Source of the DNA: Akkermansiaceae bacterium
Lineage (GTDB): Bacteria; Verrucomicrobiota; Verrucomicrobiia; Verrucomicrobiales; Akkermansiaceae
DNA: 55,690 bases
Reading direction: 5' to 3'
Assembly (NCBI GenBank): GCA_903888515.1
Contig: CAISTY010000148.1
Location: forward strand, 1-55,690
In this document: positions 1 to 8,348 of the stretch, one piece after another
Layout: each line of letters begins with the position of its first letter
Numbering within the stretch: position 1 is the stretch's first letter
Notes under the pieces: generated by a model
Seen by the model: the letters and a program-made list of their open reading frames with translations, nothing else
Databases searched by the model: none
What the model was told of the DNA's origin: nothing
Made by a program: the position numbers and the translations under genes

Positions 1-18
1 CAGGATCAGATTTTTCAT
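1..18 (-). CDS. possible 5' end of a gene leaving the window on the left
   Basis: Reading leftward from position 18 there is an ATG followed by five sense codons (MKNLIL) up to the window edge. The purine-rich stretch GGACGGGGAA lies just upstream. The start resembles that of a secretory signal peptide, but six codons cannot establish a gene. Confidence 0.3.
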
Positions 19-124
19 GGTTCCCCGTCCGGGGTGTCAACCGCACTCGCTACTGCTTCCCTCCCGACGATCTTGAGCATGGTGGCGGCAACCACCTGCA
101 TAAGGGTGATATGAATGATGCGTC

Positions 125-261
125 GCGTCGCGACGCTTGATGTGGGCGTGTGCCAAAGGGCAACGTGGTTTCAGGCGTCGCTCCGCGACGCGATCCCTCA
201 TGGAAAGCCGTAAACCGTGGGTTGAAACCCACGGCTACCATCATGCGGTCGCTCCGCGACC
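125..261. repeat. cluster of REP-like hairpins
   Basis: Four dyad structures lie within 140 bases. There is a perfect 12-bp palindrome at 125-136, a 7-bp stem with a TCC loop at 175-191, a 9-bp stem (CCGTGGGTT / AACCCACGG) with a GA loop at 215-234, and a 6-bp stem with a TCC loop at 247-261. Read on the other strand, the TCC loops are GGA loops, the same loop as in the hairpins at 5469-5510 and 54887-54930. The rest of 19-773 shows only overlapping short frames and nothing I can support as a gene. Confidence 0.6.
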
Positions 262-773
262 AAGACGGTGATCGGAGATCCCATAAATGTGTATAAAGAT
301 CAGGGCCGGACCGGAAAGCGGGAAAATGGGGGTTGCGGGGGGGGGCGGAAGAGGTGATTCGGTGTTTCGGATGGCGGTGTTTCGGCAAGAAAAATCCCCG
401 AGCCACCTCGATATGAGGCAAAATCGGATGATTTCATGGCGATCTCCATCCGCCGTGAGCGTAACTCTGCGGACCGCTTTGCCAAGAATTTTTTTCGGCA
501 GCGGTTTTTTGATTTTCATGCGGCACGAGCCGAGCCCTGCGCACCGCACCGAGGCGAAACTTCTTTCTTTAGGTCGCCCGATTCCCGGTGGCGCAAACGG
601 AAATCGGAACTATCCCGAGATCGATGAGCGCTGGACCACCGGTTTGAAGGCATTCCGCGAAACAGCCAATGCTGTCTAACATGAAAGATGGACTTTTCCC
701 TCCCCCTGCTCCCGTTTTTCCATCCAACCACAACCTGATCCTTATCGCCATGGCCATGAGATCCCTGTTTATG

Positions 774-1529
774 CTAGAACGCCCATTGCAATCCGACGCC
801 CCAGTGGCAAAAGTCGATCAAATAGTCATCGCCTGGTGATCCAGCGTCCTTACCTAGCGCCCAGCTGTAGGTGGTGTGCACTGTGACAGTCACTGAGTCT
901 GAGAGAGCGAAGCCCAATCCCAATCGCAAGGCGATGTTGTTGGCGCCATCGTGGCCATCGGTCACGTATCCTTGGTTGATCCCGAACAGTACAGCGACAT
1001 TGAGGGAGAGGCGATCGGTAATCGAGAACTCGCGGCTGGCTGAAATCTCTGCAAAATATCCATCGGCATCGAATGAGTAATAGAGGTCGGCGGATAGTTC
1101 GACATCCATCGGGAGACCCGACCATACGACCCCGGCTCCAATCTCGTTGTCGTATGAACCATCAAATGGAAACCTCAGGTGAGTGAAACCTCCGTAAAAC
1201 TCGAAATCCCCGATGCTCTGGGTAAGGGCAAGCGTCAGTTGCAGCTCGTCGTAGCGCCGATCTGGCGAATACCCATACCAAACTCCACCTGCAAGATGCT
1301 TCCAGCCCATCTCAAAACTGCCAACAAAAAGGGAATCTCCGTCCAAAGAGTCTCTGCCTTCAGAAAAATAGCTGCTCTCCCATCCCAGATGGACATGACC
1401 TTCCACCGACTGCTGAGCGTGTGGGTGTCCAAAGGGGAGTTGCATCTCGGGCTCGTGCCCGAATAACGCCAAAACGCTGACGGAGTAATAGATGAGCCAT
1501 ATGCCTGCTGACTTCAGGAAGATGTGCAT
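774..1529 (-). CDS. predicted outer-membrane beta-barrel protein
   Basis: This is a 251-residue protein with an N-terminal hydrophobic segment (about residues 4-22) that fits a signal peptide. Alternating hydrophobic/polar stretches rich in G, Y, F, W and D follow (for example VELSADLYYSFDADGYFAEI), and the protein ends in an aromatic residue (QWAF). That pattern is typical of outer-membrane barrels, and the length would suit about 10-12 strands. I cannot name the family or a substrate. A histidine-containing segment after the signal (residues about 25-50) could be a plug or metal-contact loop, but this is speculation. The gene stands alone between a REP cluster and gene fragments. Confidence 0.6.
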   Translation of the reverse strand: MHIFLKSAGIWLIYYSVSVLALFGHEPEMQLPFGHPHAQQSVEGHVHLGWESSYFSEGRDSLDGDSLFVGSFEMGWKHLAGGVWYGYSPDRRYDELQLTLALTQSIGDFEFYGGFTHLRFPFDGSYDNEIGAGVVWSGLPMDVELSADLYYSFDADGYFAEISASREFSITDRLSLNVAVLFGINQGYVTDGHDGANNIALRLGLGFALSDSVTVTVHTTYSWALGKDAGSPGDDYLIDFCHWGVGLQWAF

Positions 1530-1595
1530 GTCGTGTAGTAATATTTCCTGGCAACGCAGGCTAGCACATTCTGTAGGGCGGAGCGGAGCCAGGGC

Positions 1596-1916
1596 GTGGC
1601 GGTGAATGAATACGTCCTGTTAGGCGCTGCGGCAAAACAAACGATTCCCGCGCGCCTCGCGCCAAACGGGCGCTTTGTACGCCTCGGTTGCCCGGAAGTG
1701 CTGAAAATTCCCGACGGCCAGGCGCTCAAGCCGCTCAATCTGGGCCAGCGCTGCCTGATCGACGCACTGCTCAACCCGGAAATCTCCTTGGTCACCTGTT
1801 ACGGCCATGCCGGCACCGGCAAGACCCTCGTCGCGGTGGCCGCCGGTCTCCATGAAATGTTCAACCGCCGCTACAACGGCATCACCGTGAGCCGACCGGT
1901 GGTGGCCATGGCATAG
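1596..1916 (+). pseudogene. PhoH-family ATPase fragment
   Basis: The translation matches the start of the PhoH ATPase core. It contains a QALKPLN-type lead-in, then the Walker A motif GHAGTGKT (about residues 70-77), then SRPVVAMA, which corresponds to the conserved V-S-R-P segment. It stops right there, so Walker B and the rest of the domain are missing, and so is any N-terminal PIN domain. The possible GTG start at 1596 is probably accidental. Intact PhoH proteins bind ATP and are linked to RNA metabolism. This piece lacks the catalytic half and is read as a remnant. An unrelated gene fragment follows within 15 bases. Confidence 0.75.
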
Positions 1917-1929
1917 GTTCTTCGCGTGC

Positions 1930-2304
1930 GGTCGCCTCGTTGTGTCCCTGGAAGGCCACCGGATCACGGCTCTCGATTACATCCCGCCAAAGGATGCGCT
2001 GCCAGAGGGCGTGGCGTTCCACGTTTGCGACATCCGCCAGGGAATGCTGCCCTACCAATGCTTCGACGCCGTGGTCCACTTGGCCGCGCTTGCCGGGGTC
2101 CGGCCGTCGATCCACGATCCTATCGGTTATGAATTCACCAACGTCATCGGCACCATCCGCCTGTTGGATTTCTGCCGCCGCATGGAGGTGCCGACCTTCA
2201 TCCTCGCCTCGTCGTCCAGCGTCTATGGCCCGGACACGCCGCTACCCGCCCGCGAGGACAGCCCGGCCAACCCATGCAGTCCCTACGCCCTGACCAAGCT
2301 TTAA
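1930..2304 (+). pseudogene. NAD-dependent sugar epimerase/dehydratase fragment
   Basis: The sequence reads as the central part of an extended short-chain dehydrogenase (GalE / UDP-glucuronate epimerase group). It shows GHRITALD, the core DAVVHLAALAGVRPS, the active-site serine region ILASSSSVYG and the catalytic YALTK. The N-terminal glycine-rich NAD motif and everything after the YxxxK motif are absent. It ends at a stop right after LTKL. The only start in frame is a GTG at 1942, and recognisable homology seems to reach a few codons upstream of it. With the adjacent phoH piece it forms a scrap heap of housekeeping-gene fragments. Confidence 0.75.
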
Positions 2305-2637
2305 GGCGGGGTAGGACATGATTCGGACTGAACAGGTTTGCGCGTCTCATGGTCAACGACTGCGGTGTAGTGCATTCGATGACAAAACTATCGTTGTTTC
2401 GGCAGTGGACTTCACCGCCCGGACTCTTCCAAACTGAAATGTGCTCCGTGTGTATTGGATCATGCCCTACAGACGCGAAACTCGACCAACAGGCACAACC
2501 CATGAATACTCCCCATTTCCCCGTCCTCCGATGCCACACCCTGTTCTCTCTCCGCCGATCAGCTCTATCGAGTATTCTCCTCAGTGGTTGAAAAAGTAAA
2601 TTTCTAGCACTGCAGTCAAAACCAAATCTTTCGAAAA
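2305..2637. other. 333-base stretch without a supported gene
   Basis: Only short frames without recognisable content are present. The stretch separates the epimerase fragment from the histidine kinase, and its last 60 bases are AT-rich. It may hold decayed sequence from the missing N-terminal part of the kinase, but I see no readable homology. Confidence 0.4.
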
Positions 2638-3897
2638 ATGCGACACCGAACTCAGCTCGCCATCGCGCATCCTTCTGACAAGGAGATCGTTCGCGATCCC
2701 GATGCCAAACCGAATCGGGGTGGATTCGCGGCCCGGTTGCGGGAGGTTGGCCAGCGTCGGTTTTTCGCCCCTGCACAGCACCAGGGTAAGCCGCAACTGC
2801 GGCTTGGTCACTGCATAGAAGCGGCAGTATTGGAGACCGCAGTGTTGGTGGTGGGTGTTTTGGTTTTCTTCTGCAAATCGCCCTTGGAATATGGACTACT
2901 GCCCATCCTGATATGGGCTGCCTTGCGTTTTGGGGTGCTTGGAGCCATCACCTGCGGTTTTACGATTGTTGTCATCTCCACGCTCAGCACGGCTCTTGGT
3001 TTCGGTCCGTTCGTGCGTTCGACAAGTCAGGATTCCCTCATCTCGCTGTATGCGTTTTTGGCGGTGACCATTGTCTGCACCCTCTATCTGGCGGGCGTCT
3101 TTGCCGAGCGCAAACAGGCTGAGAGAGAAGTCCGCAGGCTCAACGCCGAATTGGAACAACTCGTTCGTAACCGCACTGCCCAGCTGGAGGCGACCAACCA
3201 GGAACTATGCCGATCCAATGCCGAATTGGGAGCATTTGCCCATGTTGCTTCACACGATCTGCAGGAGCCGCTGCGCACGGTCAGCAGTTGCGTGCAAATC
3301 TTGCAAAAACGCTACGGTGGAGCACTCGATGCGCACGCAAATGAGATCATCAACCACACCGTGCGAGGTTGCCAACGTATGTGGGAATGGATCAACGCGG
3401 TGTTGACTATGGCGCATGTGAATGCCACTACCGAGTGTCAGGAGAACGTCGACACGGCGGTGCTCGTCGAACAGGTGCGGGCAGATCTCGCGCATGCCAT
3501 CAATGAAGGCGAGGCAAGTCTCAGCCATGGTGAACTACCCTGCGTACAAGCCTCGCCGCAGTTGTTGGCGGAGCTGTTTCAGAACCTGATAGGCAACGCG
3601 CTCAAGTTTCGCGGTGACGGTCCGGCGGTGGTGCATGTGAGTGCCGTGCGTCAGGCCGATGAGTGGGTATTCTCGGTGGCGGATCAGGGCATCGGGATTG
3701 CCCCAGAGCACTTTGAACGAATCTTCCAGTTGTTCCAGCGGTTGGACACGGAGGACCGCTTTGCTGGCACCGGCCTTGGGCTGGCCATTTGTAAGTCGAT
3801 TGTGACCCGCCACGGAGGGCGAATCTGGGTGGAATCCCAACCCGGCAGTGGCACTGCGTTTTTCTTCACCCTGCCAGCAAATCCACAACCCTGTTAG
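2638..3897 (+). CDS. sensor histidine kinase with shortened MASE1 sensor
   Basis: This is a 419-residue protein. Residues 1-60 are hydrophilic and unrecognised. About 60-158 hold hydrophobic segments resembling the C-terminal part of a MASE1 sensor (ALRFGVLGAITCGFTIV, LYLAGVFAERKQAE). A coiled linker follows, then the HisKA box FAHVASHDLQEP with phospho-acceptor His206. Next come the ATPase N-box (NLIGNALKFRG), G1 (DQGIGI) and G2 (GTGLGLAI). MASE1 normally has about eight helices, so the sensor seems N-terminally truncated and the first 60 residues may be read-through of foreign sequence. The catalytic half looks intact. A single-domain response regulator follows 58 bases downstream and is the probable partner. 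Confidence 0.8.
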   Translation: MRHRTQLAIAHPSDKEIVRDPDAKPNRGGFAARLREVGQRRFFAPAQHQGKPQLRLGHCIEAAVLETAVLVVGVLVFFCKSPLEYGLLPILIWAALRFGVLGAITCGFTIVVISTLSTALGFGPFVRSTSQDSLISLYAFLAVTIVCTLYLAGVFAERKQAEREVRRLNAELEQLVRNRTAQLEATNQELCRSNAELGAFAHVASHDLQEPLRTVSSCVQILQKRYGGALDAHANEIINHTVRGCQRMWEWINAVLTMAHVNATTECQENVDTAVLVEQVRADLAHAINEGEASLSHGELPCVQASPQLLAELFQNLIGNALKFRGDGPAVVHVSAVRQADEWVFSVADQGIGIAPEHFERIFQLFQRLDTEDRFAGTGLGLAICKSIVTRHGGRIWVESQPGSGTAFFFTLPANPQPC

Positions 3898-3955
3898 GCG
3901 CTAAGACATGTATCAATGAACGTGAGTCAATAGAAACAAAAACCCCACAACTAAG

Positions 3956-4432
3956 ATGAATCCAACACCAAATATGCCTAGCGAGAATGACCGCAAACCG
4001 GTCGAAATCCTGATAGTGGAAGACAATACTGCGGATCTCATGATCATGCAGGAAGCATTGCTAGATACCCAGTTTCTCGCCAACGTGCACACAACCCGTA
4101 ACGGCGAAGAGGCGATGAAATTCCTTCGTCGGGTCGGTGATTGCTCCGCCGCGCCGCGTCCCCACCTCATCCTATTGGACCTGAATATGCCTCGGAAAAA
4201 TGGCCACGAAGTGCTGCAGGAAATCAAGTCAGACCGCTTGCTGATGCGCATCCCGGTGATTATTCTCACGACCTCTCACGCGGACGATGATATATCGCGT
4301 GCTTATGGCGCGCACGCCAATTGTTACATCCGAAAACCATTGGACTTCAGCGCATTCTGCGATGTCATGCGGCAGATCGAGGCATTCTGGGTTGAGACTG
4401 TCAGCCTGCCGGAAAGTTCTCCCTGCGTGTGA
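3956..4432 (+). CDS. single-domain response regulator (Rcp1-like)
   Basis: This is a 158-residue receiver domain without an output domain. It has the acidic pair E22-D23, phospho-acceptor Asp75 in LILLDLNMP, the T/S position in IILTTSHADDD and the conserved lysine in YIRKPLDF. Stand-alone receivers of this type usually take phosphate from a nearby histidine kinase and pass it on or act by protein contact. The upstream kinase is the obvious donor. The start chosen (ATG 3956) gives a short disordered lead of about 14 residues. Confidence 0.85.
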   Translation: MNPTPNMPSENDRKPVEILIVEDNTADLMIMQEALLDTQFLANVHTTRNGEEAMKFLRRVGDCSAAPRPHLILLDLNMPRKNGHEVLQEIKSDRLLMRIPVIILTTSHADDDISRAYGAHANCYIRKPLDFSAFCDVMRQIEAFWVETVSLPESSPCV

Positions 4433-4537
4433 CACGCCCTGTAAGTGTGAGGCCATTTCTCACGCATTGGGAGACAGACGATTTGTCACAAAGGATTGAG
4501 CTGGCTCCGAGTTAGCTTTCATTCATAAAAACTTTTG

Positions 4538-4702
4538 CTACACGGCATCCTCCGCCTCCTTGGCAAAGCGCATTTTTCTGAGCATGTCAGCGATGGCCTC
4601 TGCGCCCTCCCGATAGACGACCACGGCTAACAACTCGCCGTCCACATACACGGCCCAATGGCGGGTGTGGCGGTATTTGCGGATTTCTATCATGACGCCC
4701 AT
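4538..4702 (-). CDS. small conserved-looking protein, 54 aa
   Basis: A short minus-strand frame encodes MGVMIEIRKYRHTRHWAVYV followed by DGELLAVVVYREGAEAIADML and a basic C-terminus. The amphipathic beta-then-helix pattern, and its position directly downstream of the amidotransferase-like gene on the same strand, support a real gene. From memory, similar tiny proteins occur in bacterial mobile elements. I cannot assign a function. ATG 4693 (MIEIRKY) is an equally good start. Confidence 0.5.
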   Translation of the reverse strand: MGVMIEIRKYRHTRHWAVYVDGELLAVVVYREGAEAIADMLRKMRFAKEAEDAV

Positions 4703-4775
4703 CCTTTCCGTTTGGCGCGGGGGCGGAGTTCATGGCATATCATGGTTTTCGTTTGTGGGGGCACTTGCGCCGGGC

Positions 4776-5390
4776 TCAGGTATCCGGGTTGCCGCAGGTG
4801 GCGGAGAACTTAAGAAAGGGCCGTGGTGAGCGAGACGGCCTATCAGATTGCACCGGCAGGAAATAGAGGTTGCTCGCCTTCATGCCCCGCCACTCGCGCC
4901 ACTCGCCGTAGAGTTCGGTGAAGTCGCGGTCGAAAAACACCCGGCGACCGGGGAGGCGGTCGAGCACGTCCACGCCGCACAGGTCAACCAGTGACGCGGC
5001 GACCCGGGTGTCGGACAGCAGGCCGTCGGACTGATGGTGACGGGGCATCCGCCGCAGGTTTTCGCGCCAATCACTCCACGTCCCGTTGTGGAAGAGCACG
5101 GCGCGGGCGTGGCCTGACAGGCGCGTGGTGGCGCGGGCGGTGACGGGGAACGGGTGGCACAACTGCGGCGTCACCTCGCCCACGCTGACGATGCGGAAAT
5201 GGATCACGATCTCGCCGGTAATGTCGGCGATCAGCGGTTCGAGTTCATCCGGTTCGAGTTTCTTCGACCAGTGGACTTCGCCGTCATCGCGCCACGCCAC
5301 ACCGGCACCGTGGGGATTGGCGCGGTGGCAGGCGTCGATGGTTGCACTATCAGGGCGGATGTTTTCAGAGCATACAAGGATCACACACAT
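4776..5390 (-). CDS. class II glutamine amidotransferase-like (Ntn-hydrolase) protein
   Basis: The 204-residue protein begins MCVILVCSE. This places a cysteine at position 2, the N-terminal nucleophile of class II amidotransferases after Met removal. It continues with NPHGAGVAWRDDGEVHWSK and then IVIHFRIVSVGEV, and FHNGTWSDW matches the HNG segment of the glutaminase fold. No synthetase domain is attached. Free-standing versions occur in phages and plasmids, where their role is uncertain. Together with the two flanking minus-strand small genes it suggests a decayed mobile element. Confidence 0.7.
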   Translation of the reverse strand: MCVILVCSENIRPDSATIDACHRANPHGAGVAWRDDGEVHWSKKLEPDELEPLIADITGEIVIHFRIVSVGEVTPQLCHPFPVTARATTRLSGHARAVLFHNGTWSDWRENLRRMPRHHQSDGLLSDTRVAASLVDLCGVDVLDRLPGRRVFFDRDFTELYGEWREWRGMKASNLYFLPVQSDRPSRSPRPFLKFSATCGNPDT

Positions 5391-5468
5391 GGCTTTGAGT
5401 TTTTTGATAGGCGTCCACGCCTGTCATGACCGGGTAGCTTTGAATGCGCCGTTGCTATATCTATTCCC

Positions 5469-5510
5469 CAACAGGCGGGACGCCCGTTGTCCCTCTCAGC
5501 CGGGACGGCT
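5469..5510. repeat. pair of REP-like GGA-loop hairpins
   Basis: Two hairpins lie in tandem. 5469-5489 has a 9-bp stem with one mismatch (CAACaGGCG / CGCCcGTTG), and 5498-5510 has a 5-bp stem (AGCCG / CGGCT). Both close on a GGA loop. The same design, two stems each with a GGA loop about 10 bases apart, recurs at 54887-54930. The surrounding 5391-5725 has no supported gene. Confidence 0.7.
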
Positions 5511-5725
5511 AATTTCCCCAATCGCCGCAATGGTGACAGCGGAGGTAGGACGAGAGGTCCACGTCCAGCGCAAGGGCACCGGGGGTGGCGTAGGTTCTTC
5601 CCAGCGGGAAGCGGGGTTGCACCAAGTGTATGCCACTGTCTCGGTGTAGCTGTCATGCAGCGCCTTCACCTTTTGTGTTAGAATTCCCCAACAACCGAGC
5701 GGAGCGAGATAGCTGAACCGAAGGT

Positions 5726-5935
5726 TCACCCGCAGGGCAGCGCCGGGGGGCGCTGGCAATCCTCCGCGCTCACGCTGAGCAGGCGCCGCCAGACATGCTG
5801 GCCGAATCCGCTGGCCCACAGTTCGAGCGCCCAATATCCAGCCAGCTTCGCGTCACCGCGCCGGACCGCCTTCTGCATCGCGCTGGAAACCGCCGGGAAG
5901 CTGTATCCGCGCTTGGTTGTCTGTTCCCATTTCAT
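5726..5935 (-). CDS. small protein resembling the RarA/MgsA C-terminal domain
   Basis: The 69-residue protein reads MKWEQTTKRGYSFPAVSSAM, then QKAVRRGDAKLAGYWALELW, then a segment ending RRLLSVSAEDC. The pattern A-x-Q-K-x-x-R-x-G-D followed by R-R-L-x-x-x-S-A-E-D resembles the helical C-terminal domain of RarA/MgsA-type AAA+ ATPases. No ATPase domain is present. It may be a free-standing mobile-element version, or a truncated gene whose last residues (QRPPALPCG) are read-through into repeat sequence. The assignment rests on memory of the motif. Confidence 0.45.
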   Translation of the reverse strand: MKWEQTTKRGYSFPAVSSAMQKAVRRGDAKLAGYWALELWASGFGQHVWRRLLSVSAEDCQRPPALPCG

Positions 5936-6369
5936 CGTCTGCTAGATTAGCGGTTTGGCACACGGTATGGAAGCAGTATTGAACACCATTTTGCTATAGC
6001 TTCACGGACTGGCGGCGCGGGACATCCATCGCCACGCGGTCCTGTAAATCTATCAGTATTACAAATGCCGATTGAATGGATTTGAAATCCACACCAGGCA
6101 CCGATTCAGGCCGTCGCGCCTAGCATCCGTTGAACCCATCGATTCTCAGTTTTAATCGTTTGAAACGCGGGCTCGTCCCCGCCAGCATTCACTTGCCAGG
6201 GGCGGGCTTGAAACCCACTCCTTAACGAGATGTCCGATTTCCGTGCTTGTCCAGTCACACAGGCCAGGATAGGATTTCCGCGTGACGTCGTCCCAACCGA
6301 CACTGAACACGGGTATTCCCACCCCGCAAAACCGCCTCAGTTCGCCGCATTGGAGTTAGTTACAGAGAA
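5936..6369. other. 434-base stretch without a supported gene
   Basis: No convincing frame is present. Around 6160-6215 there are repeated GGGCTCG/GGGCGGGCTTG-type words with CCCGCC and AACCCAC, which look like degenerate relatives of the AACCCACGG dyad at 215-234. A promoter for the following gene probably lies in the last 60 bases, but I see no clear boxes. Confidence 0.4.
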
Positions 6370-6870
6370 ATGTGCTTTACTCTTTACATAGCGTCTAATC
6401 ACAAGGCCCCCCGATTGGCATGGGATGAGAAGGACCGTCACTTGTCCATAGCGGATCTTCATGCGAATGCAGAAGCGGTAAGGTTGCACTTTACGCTCTC
6501 GGAAGTGGCATATGTCGGCTCAGACATTAATTGCGGATGCGGCTTTCGATCAGTCACCTTTCAGGACGGTTGGCCCGGAGAATGGCTGATAGAGCAGGGC
6601 GAGGTTGATCCGCCTGACAACCACATGCAGAATCACCAGGAACTCTACAATCTGGTTGCTTCCCTCTTCGATTCCGATCTCTCCGTGGAACTCTACGGAT
6701 GCTGGAATGGTGACGAGCGTGACCAGACAGAAATTGAGGAACAAATCCCGCCATCGCGCTTGCTTGAAACCAATTTCTGGTTCCGCGAACGATGTCTCTA
6801 CCGTATCACTAACAAAACACAATCCGCGACCGATGCGACTCACTCCAACCAACTCCGAAGAGCGACTTAG
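6370..6870 (+). CDS. hypothetical protein, 166 aa
   Basis: The protein starts MCFTLYIASNHKAPRLAWDE and contains GSDINCGCGFRSVTF and a charged C-terminal third. No signal peptide or membrane segment is visible. Several cysteines (positions 2, 55, 57 and later) might bind a metal, but no standard finger is formed. The product is not recognised. The last 38 bases overlap the following membrane-protein gene, so the two are probably co-transcribed. Confidence 0.6.
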   Translation: MCFTLYIASNHKAPRLAWDEKDRHLSIADLHANAEAVRLHFTLSEVAYVGSDINCGCGFRSVTFQDGWPGEWLIEQGEVDPPDNHMQNHQELYNLVASLFDSDLSVELYGCWNGDERDQTEIEEQIPPSRLLETNFWFRERCLYRITNKTQSATDATHSNQLRRAT

Positions 6871-7459
6871 ACCGAAATGGAGTCTCGCTACTTCATTCTG
6901 GTTCTGTCTGGGTGTCACCGCCATTGTCGTGACGGTGATTTGTCTCACGGTCCGGAAGTCGATCTGGGTGGAGTTGGAGATGGTTACCGGGGTTTTGGCT
7001 GCCCTGATGTTCGGCTATTTCAGCATTTTGCTGCATCTGGGCGTGCGCTTCAATGACTCGCGACGTGCCATTATTGACTGGCCGATTTCATCTCCATCGG
7101 TATTCGTCGATTCCATCTGGTTAGAACCGGGCATCGGATTTTTTTCCGCGCTTGGGGCAGAAGCTGGATGTCTGGGAATAATCATAGGCTACTTGCTCGA
7201 CGTGGTTGTGATGATCGCGCTCGTATTCCTGATCGCATGGCTTTTTTGGCTAGGTGAAAACGTCGTCCTGGCCGTCATTCCCTTCCTTTACTGGGTCCAT
7301 CGCCGTTGGCTTCGCTATCTGGTGACCCGCGGGAGACACTGTAGGGGCAACTGGGCAAAGAGCCTACTGCATGGCGGCACAACAACCGTGTTGTACAGTT
7401 TCTGGTTCTATACCATTCTCATGGCCGCCCAAAAGGTATCAGAATTCATGAGAAAATAG
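6833..7459 (+). CDS. predicted multi-span membrane protein, 208 aa
   Basis: From ATG 6833 the product begins MRLTPTNSEERLRPKW and has about five hydrophobic segments: near residues 18-40, 44-65, 95-125, 125-150 and 185-200. A basic loop carrying HRRWLRYLVTRGRH lies before the last one. A longer frame opens at 6605, but its first 76 codons are antisense-like read-through of the upstream gene, so 6833 is preferred. Family unknown. The overlap with the upstream gene suggests a pair of unknown function inside the tRNA-Lys island. Confidence 0.55.
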   Translation: MRLTPTNSEERLRPKWSLATSFWFCLGVTAIVVTVICLTVRKSIWVELEMVTGVLAALMFGYFSILLHLGVRFNDSRRAIIDWPISSPSVFVDSIWLEPGIGFFSALGAEAGCLGIIIGYLLDVVVMIALVFLIAWLFWLGENVVLAVIPFLYWVHRRWLRYLVTRGRHCRGNWAKSLLHGGTTTVLYSFWFYTILMAAQKVSEFMRK

Positions 7460-7473
7460 ATCGAAGAACCGGC

Positions 7474-7719
7474 GTGGATCAGATCAGTCGCCGTGGTCCG
7501 TCAGTTCTGATGAAAGAGCGTCCGACCAACCCTGTGGATTCGACGTTGTGGTTTTGGCAGGATAAGCTTCCTCCTCAGCCATGGATTTACCGCGTAATTG
7601 GACGTAGGAGCAAGTGCTGGGCGCGGGTGGTATTGCGGTATGACCCGCTCGCGCGAAACCATTCCGAGTTTGATAGACTTCAGTTAGACATGGATTCTTA
7701 CCGTTGGCGCGCGGATTGA
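7474..7719 (+). CDS. possible small hypothetical protein, 81 aa
   Basis: An open frame from GTG 7474 encodes a tryptophan- and arginine-rich product (LWFWQDKLPPQPWIYRVIG, then RSKCWARVVLRYDPL). It lies 14 bases after the membrane protein gene and ends 10 bases before the convergent integrase remnant. No family is recognised. It could be a degraded gene or a chance frame. Confidence 0.25.
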   Translation: MDQISRRGPSVLMKERPTNPVDSTLWFWQDKLPPQPWIYRVIGRRSKCWARVVLRYDPLARNHSEFDRLQLDMDSYRWRAD

Positions 7720-7728
7720 ACGGGGCAT

Positions 7729-8264
7729 TCACGCCTCGGACTCCGGCAGGATAACGACCCGGGCGCGGCGGTCCCACTGATAGGTCGTCTCCCACTGGCC
7801 TTCTTTGGGCACGATGCTGAACCACTGGTCCGCCTGCTCCTCGGTGGTCAGTGAGGCCTAACAACTCGACCGCCTTGGCGTAGTGGTCGCGCTCGTGGGG
7901 TTTCAGATCGGTGACGTGCTGCATGCCGGCCTGGATTCGCTGCGCCACGAACTGGCCTTCCTTTTTTGGCGGCATCGAGGGAGGTGAAGAACTGGCGCAT
8001 GCGTTTGCCGTCCCGATAGTGGGAGATGGCGAAGCGGACCCTGCCGCCCGAGTCACAGCGATAGATTGGCACGCTGGCCGAGCCGAACCTGGCCATGGCA
8101 ACGGGCTTGCCGTGCTTGCCGCGCTTGGGGGCCGGTGGGTGGGGGACCGTGTTAGAGGGATCCGCGTGAGTTGTCGCCATTTTGTCGCCAGCTGCTTCCA
8201 TGACGCTGGAAATGGTGTCAACTTGGCCCCTTTCCGTCTCTGTAACCCATTGAGGGTTAGACAT
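7729..8264 (-). pseudogene. site-specific integrase remnant with frameshift and internal deletion
   Basis: The coding strand starts at ATG 8264 (MSNPQWVTETERGQVDTI) and reads into VPIYRCDSGGRVRFAISHYR and DGKRMRQFFTSLDAAK, the pattern of an integrase arm-binding N-terminus. At the run of six A (complement near 7965-7970) the frame shifts, and the next frame carries EGQFVAQRIQAGMQHVTDLK and AKAVELLGL. Near 7857 the reading jumps again to TTEEQADQWFSIVPKEG, ending in VVILPESEA and a stop at 7729. The catalytic tyrosine-recombinase domain with its R-H-R-Y residues is missing. The first shift looks like a homopolymer slip and the second like the scar of a large internal deletion. The gene begins 11 bp from the 3' end of tRNA-Lys. 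Confidence 0.7.
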
Positions 8265-8275
8265 TTGAGAGGGGG

Positions 8276-8348
<73 letters not shown>

